DNA of 24,428 bases from DASUGM01 sp036274055 (lineage in GTDB: Bacteria > Acidobacteriota > Vicinamibacteria > Vicinamibacterales > SCN-69-37). Each line of letters begins with the position of its first letter. The stretch's first letter is position 1. This document shows, piece after piece, positions 14,504-21,890 of the stretch. The notes below the pieces were generated by a model. It was not told where the DNA came from and searched no databases. It saw nothing but the letters and a program-made list of their open reading frames with translations. The position numbers and the translations under genes are program-made. Location: positions 1 to 24,428 of the forward strand of contig DASUGM010000341.1 in assembly GCA_036274055.1 (NCBI GenBank), in the 5' to 3' direction.

Positions 14504-14677
14504 TCACCGTGCGAATCGGCGCGCCACCTTGACGATGATGCCCAGTAACGTCGCGGCAAGCATGGTCGTTCCCACGCGCAGCCAAAATGCCCCGCCCTGG
14601 AAGTACCAGAGCGCTGCGCCAATCAGCAGTCCGAAGGCGAGTCCCGCGAGAATCGGTGATCGGCTGTCGGAAATCAC
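14504..14677 (-). CDS. Small two-helix membrane protein, unrecognised
   Basis: A 57-residue ORF from GTG 14677, with GAGG 4 nt upstream. It encodes a short polar N-terminus (MISDSRSP), a hydrophobic helix ILAGLAFGLLIGAALWYF, a QGGAFWLR turn, a second helix TTMLAATLLGIIV, and a basic tail KVARRFAR. The two well-formed membrane segments and positive-inside ends support a real gene. I do not recognise a family. It lies inside the repeat-bounded 14311-15475 unit, 119 bp downstream of the four-helix-bundle gene on the same strand. Whether it belongs to that unit or to the neighbouring DUF454 membrane gene is unclear. Confidence 0.5.
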   Translation of the reverse strand: MISDSRSPILAGLAFGLLIGAALWYFQGGAFWLRVGTTMLAATLLGIIVKVARRFAR

Positions 14678-14796
14678 GCGGCCTCGGATGAGGACATGCG
14701 CTGAGTTTACGTCGGGTGAGCCACCGATGGCCTCCCGGCCGCAGTAAGAAAAGACAAGCGGCTCCGCGTCGCCCGCTCGAGGCGCCGGGCGGATTG

Positions 14797-15198
14797 TCAG
14801 CGCCCTTTATCTCGCCGCGGCCGGCGCGGCTTCGGCGGCCGGTTCTTGTCCCTGGCCTCAGCCGTCCGCCACGACGCCTTCAGGATCGCGGTCAGTTCCC
14901 CCGCCTCCTGAATGAGGTCTCCGGTTTGAGCCGGGGTCGCCAGCCGCGTGTTTTCGATGTAGTGGAGCCACTTGAGTGTCTCGGTCGATTCTTCGAGGAC
15001 GAGCCCGATCTTCGCGGTGAATTCCCGGTGCGATCGCGAGACACAGGTGGCAGCGTAGTTCTGCGCCATCGAGCTGCTTGATTTGATGATCTGCTGGCCC
15101 GCGTTCTGCCCGGCGGGACGGTCGAGGAGTGGGGAAGCCAGCCCGTGAACAGCGACGGCGAAGGCATCCAGTCGAGTCTGAAGTTGCTCGGGTGTCAT
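14797..15198 (-). CDS. Four-helix-bundle protein (S23 / 23S-rRNA intervening-sequence / Avd-like)
   Basis: A 133-residue all-helical protein. The S23-type signature is visible: FAVAVHGLASPLLDRP (13-28), then NAGQQIIKSSSSMAQNYAATCVSRSHREFTAKIGLVLEESTETLKWLHYIENTRL (about 32-86), and a long last helix GDLIQEAGELTAILKASWRTA. A strongly basic tail (DKNRPPKPRRPRRDKGR) suggests nucleic-acid contact. Family members occur in 23S rRNA intervening sequences, and the related Avd partners the reverse transcriptase of diversity-generating retroelements. Neither an rRNA gene nor a reverse transcriptase is present here. The gene stands alone between inverted GATTGCCG repeat blocks. Its function is unknown; involvement with the surrounding repeats is an inference. 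The ATG at 15198 has no strong Shine-Dalgarno. Confidence 0.88.
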   Translation of the reverse strand: MTPEQLQTRLDAFAVAVHGLASPLLDRPAGQNAGQQIIKSSSSMAQNYAATCVSRSHREFTAKIGLVLEESTETLKWLHYIENTRLATPAQTGDLIQEAGELTAILKASWRTAEARDKNRPPKPRRPRRDKGR

Positions 15199-15322
15199 GG
15201 GCGCCTGTCGTGCACGCAGCGAGCCAGGAGCGGATCCGCAGGATCGCTCGGCAATCTGGCGTGACCGTCAGGACACATTGCAGAAACTGCGATCGTCGAA
15301 GCGCCCGGATGTTGAAGAAACC

Positions 15323-15475
15323 GCAATCTCAATCCGCCAATCCGCCAATCCGTTCAATCCGGCAATCGCCGAAGGCGTCAATCCGGCAATCCGCCAATCC
15401 GGCATTGATTGCGGCAATCGAACAATTCGGCAATCCAATCCGGCAATGCCCTCGATTCGGCAATCCGGCAATTGC
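15323..15475. repeat. GATTGCCG repeat block, right inverted copy (reads CAATCCGG on plus strand)
   Basis: About 150 bp of CAATCCGGCAATCCGCCAAT-type octamers, the inverted homologue of 14311-14473. It occupies the 366-bp gene-free stretch 15199-15564. The rest of that stretch is the unremarkable 5' flank of the four-helix gene (15199-15322) and the leader/promoter of the next gene. Confidence 0.9.
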
Positions 15476-15511
15476 TGTCCCGGAGCATGTCCGATTCGGG
15501 ATAGTTGCTTT

Positions 15512-15520
15512 TGTTACAAT
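15512..15520 (+). promoter_or_regulatory. Putative extended -10 promoter element
   Basis: TGTTACAAT fits an extended -10 (TGnTATAAT) with one mismatch. It lies 45 bp upstream of the BNR protein start at 15565, just outside the repeat block. No convincing -35 hexamer is visible, as is tolerated for extended -10 promoters. Confidence 0.4.
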
Positions 15521-15554
15521 CCCCTTCGCCTGGGAGCCGCTTTCCCCCAATCTC

Positions 15555-15558
15555 GGAG
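15555..15558 (+). promoter_or_regulatory. Shine-Dalgarno for the BNR gene at 15565
   Basis: GGAG 6 nt before ATG 15565. It decides the start in favour of the one that opens directly with a signal peptide, over an upstream in-frame TTG at 15505. Confidence 0.6.
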
Positions 15559-15564
15559 CTATTC

Positions 15565-18500
15565 ATGAAACGCCTCGCCGCCGTGGTCTTCGTGTCCCTT
15601 CTCTGCCTGGTCGCCGGTTTGGCGACGATACAGGGGCAAAGCACCGATCGCCTCAACGCCGACGCCTTCAAGGTGATGACGGTGCGCAACATCGGCCCGG
15701 CGCTCGTCACCGGGCGCGTCGTCGATATCGAGCTCGATCCGAAGAACCCGAGCATCTGGTACGTGGCCTCGGCGTTCGGCGGACTGTGGAAAACCGAGAA
15801 TCGGGGTCAGACCTACACCGAGATTTTCCCGCGATCCGGCGAGGTCGAGAGCTTCAACAACTGCTGCGTCGTCGTCGACCCGAAGGATTCGAACGTCGTG
15901 TGGCTCGGCACCGGTGAGGACGCCAGCCAGCGCAGTGCCCATTTCGGCACCGGCCTCTACAAGTCGACCGACGCCGGTCAGACCTGGAAGCTGTCGGGCC
16001 TGCCGAACTCCGAACACATCGGCAACATCGTCATCGACCCGCGCAACTCCAATCACGTCTACGTCGCCGTGCAGGGCCCGTTGTTTTCTGAAGGCGGCGA
16101 CCGCGGCGTCTACAAGACGCTCGACGGCGGCGCGACCTGGCAGCAGGTGCTCAAGGTCAACGACGACACCGGCTTCAACGAAGTCGCGCTCGACGCGAAG
16201 AATCCCGACATCGTGATCGCGGGCACCTATCAGCGGCGCCGTCACGTCGGCCAGATGATCGGCGGCGGTCCGGATGGCGGCATCTGGCGCTCGACCAACG
16301 CCGGCAAGTCGTGGACGAAGATGACCAAGGGCCTGCCGGGCAGCGGCGTCGACGTCGGCCGCATCTCGTTCGCGGTCGATCCGAAGAAGCCGGGCCGGAT
16401 GTACGCGCTGATCGACGGCAAGTGCAGCGTCAGCGAATGCAATCAAGGCGGCGGCCGCGGCGGACGTGGCGGCGGCGCCGGCGCCGACGCGGCAGCCTCG
16501 ACGGAGAAACCCGCGCCGGTCAACCCGATGAATGCGCCGAGCGAAAATGACGCGCGCGGCTTCTACGTGTCGAACGACAGCGGTGCGTCGTGGGAGCGGG
16601 TCAGCCGCTATCGCGGCGGCGGTCCCGCGTACTACAGCGAGATCCACGTCGATCCGCGCACCCCGGACACGATCTGGTCGGTCAACACCAACTTCGAGTG
16701 GAGCAAGGACGGCGGCAAGACCTGGACCGAGGTCGGGATCGAGAACAGCACCGGACGCGGCGCGATGGCCGTGCACGTCGACCATCATGAAGTGGTGTTC
16801 GATCCGTCGGATCCGAACCACATCATCATCGGCAACGACGGCGGCGTCTACGACACCTACGACAACGGCAAGAACTGGCGCTTCCATTCGAACCTGCCGA
16901 TCACCCAGTTCTACCGCGTGTCGGCCGGCAACGAAGAGCCGTTCTACAGCGTCTGCGGCGGCACGCAGGACAACTTCTCGATCTGCGGTCCGTCGCGGAC
17001 GTCGCACACGCTCGGCACCCGCACCAGCGACTGGTACATCGTCAACGGCGGCGACGGGTTCTTCGCGCGCCACGACCTGACCGATCCGAACGTCGTCTAC
17101 GCGTCGTCGCAGGACGGCGGCGTGGTGCGGTTCGATCGCCGGACCGGCCGCGCGCAGCCCATCCGTCCGAACATCAACACCGCGGCGCTTGGCGAGGGGG
17201 TCACGGCAATCGGCGGGGCTCCGGCGGGCGGCGGCGCGGCGGCGGCGGGCGGCGGCCGTGGCGGCGGACGCGGTGGCGCCGAGCGCACCAACTGGGACGC
17301 GCCGTACATCGTCAGCCCGCACGCGGAAGGACGCCTCTACTGGGCGAACAACTTCGTCTATCGCTCCGACGATCGCGGCGCGACGTGGACGCGGGTGAGC
17401 GGCGATCTGTCGCGCAACCTCGACTACAACACGCTGCCGATCATGGGCAAGGTCTGGCCGCAGGGCTCGGTCGCGTTTCATGAGTCGACGACGGCGCTCT
17501 CGAACGTGGTCTCGATCGACGAGTCGCCACTGCTCGAAGGGCTGCTGATCGTCGGCACCGACGACGGCCTGGTGCAGATCACCGAGAACGGCGGTCGCGA
17601 GTGGCGCAAGGTCGAGGATTTCCCGAACGTGCCGAAGTGGGCGTACGTGTCGGACGTCGCGGCGTCGCCGCGCGACTCGAACGTGTTCTTCGTCGCGTTC
17701 AACAACTGGCAGCGCGGCGACTACAAGCCGTACATTGTCCGCAGCGACGACCGCGGCAAGACCTGGAAGAACATCACCGGTGATTTGCCGGCGAAGCATG
17801 ACGTCTGGGCGGTCGCGCAGGATCACGTCAATCCGAACCTGCTGTTCGCGGGCACCGAATTCGGGCTGTTTTTCACCGTCGACGGCGGCTCGAAATGGGT
17901 GCAGCTCAAGGGCGGAATGCCGGCGGCGCAGGTGCGTGATCTGCAGTTGCAGCGGCGCGACAGCGACGTCGTGATGGCGACGTTCGGCCGCGGCTTCTGG
18001 ATCCTCGACGACTACAGCGCGCTCCGCGAAGTCAGCGCGGCGACGTTGAACGACGAGGCGCGGCTGTTCCCGATGCGCAACGCGTATCAGTTCACGCCGT
18101 GGGGCATGGGCCCGGACGGATCGGCGGGCCTGTCGTCGCTGGGCGGCAATTACACGTTCCCGAATCCGCCGGCCGGCGTGGTCATGACGTACAACGTCAA
18201 GGAGACCTACGGCGCGGACACGCAGCTGGTCGCGCGGATCTTCAACGAGACCAACACGCAGGTGCGGCAGATCGAGCTGAACAAGAACGCCGGGCTCAAC
18301 CGCACGACGTGGGACCTGCGCACGGCGGTGGCCAGCGCCGGGTTCCCGGAGCCGGAAGAGCCGCGCACGGCTGAAGATGATGAGAAGGACGCGAAGGCGC
18401 GCGAGCGCGAGATGCAGCAAGAGCAGCAGACGCCGCCGCAAGGCGCGCAGGGTCGCGGCGCGGGGGCGGGTGGCGCGGCGCCGCAAGCCGGCCGCCAGGG

Positions 18501-18672
18501 CGGCGCGCCGTTCGGCGGCCGTGGTGGCGGACCGCAGGGCAACCTCGCCAACCCCGGCCGGTATCGGGTCATCATCGGCAAGCTCAGCGGCGAGACCTTC
18601 ACGCAGATCGGCCCCGCCCAGACGGTGGTGGTCAAGACGCTGCCAGAGCAGAACTACGTGCTCTGGCGGTAG
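15565..18672 (+). CDS. Large secreted BNR/sortilin-like beta-propeller protein, paralogue A
   Basis: A 1035-residue exported protein. Signal peptide MKRLAAVVFVSLLCLVAGLA ends near TIQGQ. Two propeller halves of BNR/Asp-box blades follow: LWKTENRGQTY, LYKSTDAGQTW, VYKTLDGGATW, IWRSTNAGKSW, FYVSNDSGASW, EWSKDGGKTW; later VYRSDDRGATW, QITENGGREW, IVRSDDRGKTW and FTVDGGSKW, then FGRGFWILDDYSALRE. A CGGTQDNFSICGPSR motif lies near residues 465-480. Glycine-rich linkers near residues 292-302, 550-572 and 960-990 separate the domains; the last one precedes a small C-terminal beta domain (NPGRYRVIIGKLSGETFTQIG). The architecture matches VPS10/sortilin-type propellers frequent in Acidobacteriota and often mislabelled glycosyl hydrolase or xyloglucanase. 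Substrate unknown. It is followed by its tandem paralogue. Confidence 0.9.
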   Translation: MKRLAAVVFVSLLCLVAGLATIQGQSTDRLNADAFKVMTVRNIGPALVTGRVVDIELDPKNPSIWYVASAFGGLWKTENRGQTYTEIFPRSGEVESFNNCCVVVDPKDSNVVWLGTGEDASQRSAHFGTGLYKSTDAGQTWKLSGLPNSEHIGNIVIDPRNSNHVYVAVQGPLFSEGGDRGVYKTLDGGATWQQVLKVNDDTGFNEVALDAKNPDIVIAGTYQRRRHVGQMIGGGPDGGIWRSTNAGKSWTKMTKGLPGSGVDVGRISFAVDPKKPGRMYALIDGKCSVSECNQGGGRGGRGGGAGADAAASTEKPAPVNPMNAPSENDARGFYVSNDSGASWERVSRYRGGGPAYYSEIHVDPRTPDTIWSVNTNFEWSKDGGKTWTEVGIENSTGRGAMAVHVDHHEVVFDPSDPNHIIIGNDGGVYDTYDNGKNWRFHSNLPITQFYRVSAGNEEPFYSVCGGTQDNFSICGPSRTSHTLGTRTSDWYIVNGGDGFFARHDLTDPNVVYASSQDGGVVRFDRRTGRAQPIRPNINTAALGEGVTAIGGAPAGGGAAAAGGGRGGGRGGAERTNWDAPYIVSPHAEGRLYWANNFVYRSDDRGATWTRVSGDLSRNLDYNTLPIMGKVWPQGSVAFHESTTALSNVVSIDESPLLEGLLIVGTDDGLVQITENGGREWRKVEDFPNVPKWAYVSDVAASPRDSNVFFVAFNNWQRGDYKPYIVRSDDRGKTWKNITGDLPAKHDVWAVAQDHVNPNLLFAGTEFGLFFTVDGGSKWVQLKGGMPAAQVRDLQLQRRDSDVVMATFGRGFWILDDYSALREVSAATLNDEARLFPMRNAYQFTPWGMGPDGSAGLSSLGGNYTFPNPPAGVVMTYNVKETYGADTQLVARIFNETNTQVRQIELNKNAGLNRTTWDLRTAVASAGFPEPEEPRTAEDDEKDAKAREREMQQEQQTPPQGAQGRGAGAGGAAPQAGRQGGAPFGGRGGGPQGNLANPGRYRVIIGKLSGETFTQIGPAQTVVVKTLPEQNYVLWR

Positions 18673-18677
18673 ACCTG

Positions 18678-18736
18678 GAAAAAGGGACCGGGTCGCTTTT
18701 TACGCTTTTCGTAAAAAGCGACCCGGTCCCTTTTTC
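18678..18736. repeat. Perfect 27-bp inverted repeat between the BNR paralogues
   Basis: Arms 18678-18704 and 18710-18736 are exact reverse complements with a 5-nt loop (CTTTT). Each arm contains AAAAAGGGACCGGGTCGC. It begins 5 bp after the stop of paralogue A. The T-run after the stem makes it a plausible rho-independent terminator. Its exact symmetry and the AAAAAGGGACC/GGTCCCTTTTT ends resemble REP/MITE-type palindromes moved by REP-associated tyrosine transposases (RAYT). No such transposase is in the window. Confidence 0.85.
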
Positions 18737-18768
18737 AGTCAGTAAGCACTTTGCAACGACCGAACGTA

Positions 18769-18772
18769 GGAG
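18769..18772 (+). promoter_or_regulatory. Shine-Dalgarno for the BNR gene at 18778
   Basis: GGAG 5 nt before ATG 18778. It selects this start over an in-frame TTG at 18751. Confidence 0.6.
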
Positions 18773-18777
18773 ACCCC

Positions 18778-21705
18778 ATGACAAGAGTTCGCATTGTGTT
18801 CGCCGGCGCGCTGGTGGTCCTCGCGGCCGCGCTGACCTCCGGTCAGGGCGGCGGCAACGCCCGCCTGACCGCTGATGTCTTTTCGGGATTGCCGCTGCGC
18901 TCCCTTGGCCCGTCACTCACGACCGGCCGCGTCGCCGACTTCGAGGTGGATCCCAACCACTCGAACGTCTACTGGGTGGCCACGGCCGCCGGCGGGCTGT
19001 GGCGGAGCGAGAACCGCGGCAACGACTGGACGCCGATGTTCGACAACGGCGGCGCGTTCAACCTGAGCACGGTCGTCATCGATCCGAAGAACTCCGACGT
19101 CATCTGGCTCGGCACCGGCGAGAACTCCAATCCGCGCAGCGCGATGATCGGCTCCGGCGTCTTCAAGTCCACCGACGGCGGCAAGACCTGGTCGGCGGCG
19201 ATGCTGCCCAACTCCGAGCACATCGGCAACATCCAGATCGACCCGCGCAACTCGAGCGTCGTCTACGTCGCGGCGATGGGCCCGCTGTGGTCCTCGGGCG
19301 GCGATCGCGGCATCTACAAGACGACCGACGGCGGCGCGACCTGGAAGAACGTCCTCAACATCAGCCCCGACACCGGCGGCAACGAAGTCCACATCGACCC
19401 GAACAACCCGCAGGTGCTCTACGCGTCGACGTGGCAGCGCCGTCGCGGCGTCGGCCAGATGATCGGCGGCGGACCCGAGAGCAAGCTCTACAAGTCGCTC
19501 GACGCCGGCAATACCTGGACGCCGATGACCAAGGGCCTGCCGACGGGCGACATGGGCCGCATCGCCATGGGCGTCGATCCCAGGGTGAAGCCGACGCGCG
19601 TCTACGCGTTGATCAACGCGAGGGCCGACACGGGCTTCTATCGATCGGATGACGCCGGCGCGACCTGGAACCGGATGGGCGCGCCGCTCGGCGCCGCGCC
19701 GCCCCCGCCGGATCCGAACGCGCAGCCTGGTCGCGGCGGCGGCCGTGGCGGCGGCGTCCCCGGCGTCTACACCGGCGGCGACCCGGGCTACTACTACGAG
19801 CTCTACGTCGATCCGATCCGCCCCGACACGATCTGGTCCGCGAACACGAACCTCGAGTGGAGCCGCGACGGCGGCAAGACCTGGGAGGCGGTTCCGAATC
19901 GCCAGGGCGTGCACGTTGACTTCCACGACGTCTGGATCGACAAGGTCGATCGCAACCACATCGTCATCAGCAACGACGGCGGCTCCTACGAGTCGTACGA
20001 CGAAGGCAAGACCTGGCGGCACTTCGCCAACCTGCCGGTGACGCAGTTCTATCGCGTCAGCACCGATAACGCGAAGCCGTTCTACCACGTGTGCGGCGGC
20101 GCGCAGGACAACGGCTCGATGTGCGGGCCGAGCCGGACGCAGCACCAGGTCGGCATTCGCACCAGCGACTGGTATGACGTCGGCGGCGGCGACGGCTTCC
20201 AGTCGCGCAACGATCCGGAAGACGCCAACATCGTCTACGCGACTTCGCAGAACGGCGCGATTCAGCGCCTCGATCTGCGCACCGGCATCGCGCGCGGCAT
20301 TCGTCCGCAGGCCGGCCGCGCCGGCGGGCCCGGGACCTCGGTGCCGGGCATCACGCAATCGCCGGGCGACGATGACGACGATCAGCAGCAACAGCCGCCG
20401 CCTCCGCCCGCGGGTGGCGCAGGCGCCGGCGGTCAGGGCGGTCGCGGCGGTCGCGGCGGCGCCGGTGCCGGCGGCGGCGTGCAGGAGCGGACCAACTGGG
20501 ACGCGATGTACATCGTCAGCCCGCACTCGCCGACGCGCCTCTACTGGGGCAGCCAGTTCCTGTATCGCACCGACGATCGCGGCGACAGCTGGACGCGGAT
20601 CAGCGGCGATCTCACGCGCAATCTCGATCCGCGCGTGATCCCGATCATGGGCAAGGTGTGGGATCCGCAAACCACCGTCGCCTACAACAACGCGACGACG
20701 ACGCTCAGCACGATCGTCTCGATGGACGAGTCGCCGGTGCTCGAGGGCCTGATCTACGTCGGCAGCGACGACGGCAACCTGAGCATCACCGAAGACGGCG
20801 GCACGACCTGGCGGAAGACCACCGCTTTCGGCGACGCGGCCGACGGCCTCTACATCACCGACGTGTTCGCCTCACCGCGCGACGCCAACGTCGTGTTCGT
20901 GACGTTGAACAACTGGCAGCGCGGCGACTTCAAGCCGTACATCTTCCGCAGCGACGATCGCGGCAGGACGTTCAAGTCGATCGCCGGCGACATGCCGGCG
21001 CGTCATCCGGTGTGGTCGATCATCCAGGATCACGTCAACGCGAACCTGATCTTCGCCGGCACGGAGTGGGGTTTGTTCTTCACGGTGGACGGCGGCACGC
21101 ACTGGACGCAGCTCAAAGGCGGCATGCCGATCATCCAGGTGCGCGACATGGTCGTGCAGAAGCGCGAGAACGACCTCGTGCTCGGGACGTTCGGCCGCGG
21201 CTTCTACGTGCTCGACGATTACAGCCCGCTGCGCGAGGTCAGCAACGAGTCGCTGAGCCGCGAGGCCGAGCTCTTCCCGCTGCGCCACGCCTACAAATTC
21301 GACGTGCTCGGTCAACAACAGGCGGTGTGGGGCAACGAGACGACGCCGAATCCGCCTTACGGCGCGCAGCTGACGTATCACGTCGCGCCAGGCTTCACCG
21401 GTGATCTCGTGATCACGATCACCGACGGGCAGGGCCGTCAGGTGCGGCGCATGGACGTGCCGAACACGCCGGGCGTGCATCGTGTCGCCTGGAACCTGCG
21501 CGCCGATCCGCCCGCGGGCGCGCCGGCACAGGCCGGCCGCGGCGGCGGCGGTGGCGGTGGTGGACGCGGCGGCGGTCCGCAGGGACCGGCGCAGGACCCC
21601 GGCCGCTACAGCGCGCAGCTTGGCAAGAAATCGGGCGATCAAGTGACGGCGTTCGGGAAGGTCCAGAGTTTCCAGGTTGTGCCGTTGCCGGAAAAGAACT
21701 GGTAG
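18778..21705 (+). CDS. Large secreted BNR/sortilin-like beta-propeller protein, paralogue B
   Basis: A 975-residue exported protein and tandem paralogue of the preceding gene, collinear with it blade by blade. The signal peptide is MTRVRIVFAGALVVLAAALT, cleaved near SGQG. Blades include LWRSENRGNDW, VFKSTDGGKTW, IYKTTDGGATW, LYKSLDAGNTW, FYRSDDAGATW, EWSRDGGKTW, LYRTDDRGDSW, SITEDGGTTW, IFRSDDRGRTF and FTVDGGTHW, ending in FGRGFYVLDDYSPLRE. The CGGAQDNGSMCGPSR motif is near residue 437. Linkers are glycine-, proline- and acid/Gln-rich: PPPPDPNAQPGRGGG (about 309), DDDDDQQQQPPPPPAGG (about 530) and a run of glycines near 920. These differ in sequence between the paralogues while the blades are conserved, as expected for unstructured spacers. 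Function unknown; cell-surface or periplasmic binding is inferred. Confidence 0.9.
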   Translation: MTRVRIVFAGALVVLAAALTSGQGGGNARLTADVFSGLPLRSLGPSLTTGRVADFEVDPNHSNVYWVATAAGGLWRSENRGNDWTPMFDNGGAFNLSTVVIDPKNSDVIWLGTGENSNPRSAMIGSGVFKSTDGGKTWSAAMLPNSEHIGNIQIDPRNSSVVYVAAMGPLWSSGGDRGIYKTTDGGATWKNVLNISPDTGGNEVHIDPNNPQVLYASTWQRRRGVGQMIGGGPESKLYKSLDAGNTWTPMTKGLPTGDMGRIAMGVDPRVKPTRVYALINARADTGFYRSDDAGATWNRMGAPLGAAPPPPDPNAQPGRGGGRGGGVPGVYTGGDPGYYYELYVDPIRPDTIWSANTNLEWSRDGGKTWEAVPNRQGVHVDFHDVWIDKVDRNHIVISNDGGSYESYDEGKTWRHFANLPVTQFYRVSTDNAKPFYHVCGGAQDNGSMCGPSRTQHQVGIRTSDWYDVGGGDGFQSRNDPEDANIVYATSQNGAIQRLDLRTGIARGIRPQAGRAGGPGTSVPGITQSPGDDDDDQQQQPPPPPAGGAGAGGQGGRGGRGGAGAGGGVQERTNWDAMYIVSPHSPTRLYWGSQFLYRTDDRGDSWTRISGDLTRNLDPRVIPIMGKVWDPQTTVAYNNATTTLSTIVSMDESPVLEGLIYVGSDDGNLSITEDGGTTWRKTTAFGDAADGLYITDVFASPRDANVVFVTLNNWQRGDFKPYIFRSDDRGRTFKSIAGDMPARHPVWSIIQDHVNANLIFAGTEWGLFFTVDGGTHWTQLKGGMPIIQVRDMVVQKRENDLVLGTFGRGFYVLDDYSPLREVSNESLSREAELFPLRHAYKFDVLGQQQAVWGNETTPNPPYGAQLTYHVAPGFTGDLVITITDGQGRQVRRMDVPNTPGVHRVAWNLRADPPAGAPAQAGRGGGGGGGGRGGGPQGPAQDPGRYSAQLGKKSGDQVTAFGKVQSFQVVPLPEKNW

Positions 21706-21706
21706 A

Positions 21707-21869
21707 CGGGTACGTCGGGTACGTTGAACGAGGCTTCGCTTCGCCAACTTTCTCAACAGGTACACGGCACGCGGGCGCCGAGTACCTGAGGAGAAAGAAG
21801 GCGAGGCGAAGCCTCGTTCCTTGTACCCGACGTACCCCGCGTACCCGCAGTACCTGAAGTACCCGACAA
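21707..21869. repeat. GTACC-type inverted-arm element between BNR paralogue B and gnd
   Basis: Arms 21707-21754 and 21791-21838, 48 bp each, are complementary at about 85%. Each has a GGGTACGTCGGGTAC outer part and an AACGAGGCTTCGC...CTTTCTC inner part. Extra 9-bp GTACCCGCA/GTACCTGAA units continue to 21869. The inner segment CGCTTCGCCAACTTTCT is related to CGCCTCGCCAGCTTTCT in the 2609-2912 block, so these are diverged copies of one family. It starts 2 bp after the BNR stop and ends 21 bp before gnd. Confidence 0.9.
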
Positions 21870-21890
21870 ATTCCTGTCGTACCATGTCCT

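Larger units (their letters stand above)
14311..15475. other. Repeat-bounded cassette with a four-helix-bundle gene (candidate mobile unit)
   Basis: A 1.17-kb unit with homologous ~155-bp inverted repeats at both ends. It carries only a 57-residue membrane ORF and an S23/Avd-like gene, both on the minus strand. It has the outline of a non-autonomous mobile element, but no transposase, reverse transcriptase or target duplication is visible. The mobility is inference. Confidence 0.35.

Noticed and set aside
14797..15198. Diversity-generating retroelement accessory (Avd) or rRNA intervening sequence
   Set aside because: No reverse transcriptase, no template/variable repeat pair with adenine-specific differences, and no 23S rRNA in the window. 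Only the protein family resemblance is kept.
14311..15475. CRISPR array
   Set aside because: The repeat unit is only about 8 bp and degenerate, with no regularly spaced unique spacers and no cas genes.
15559..18486. A 975-codon open frame on the minus strand
   Set aside because: Antisense shadow of BNR paralogue A; composition is typical of high-GC antisense frames. The same applies to 18913-20670 (minus).
15565..21705. Glycosyl hydrolase or sialidase
   Set aside because: Asp-box/BNR blades alone do not show catalysis; I could not identify a sialidase arginine triad or a glycosidase acid pair, so only a propeller fold is claimed.
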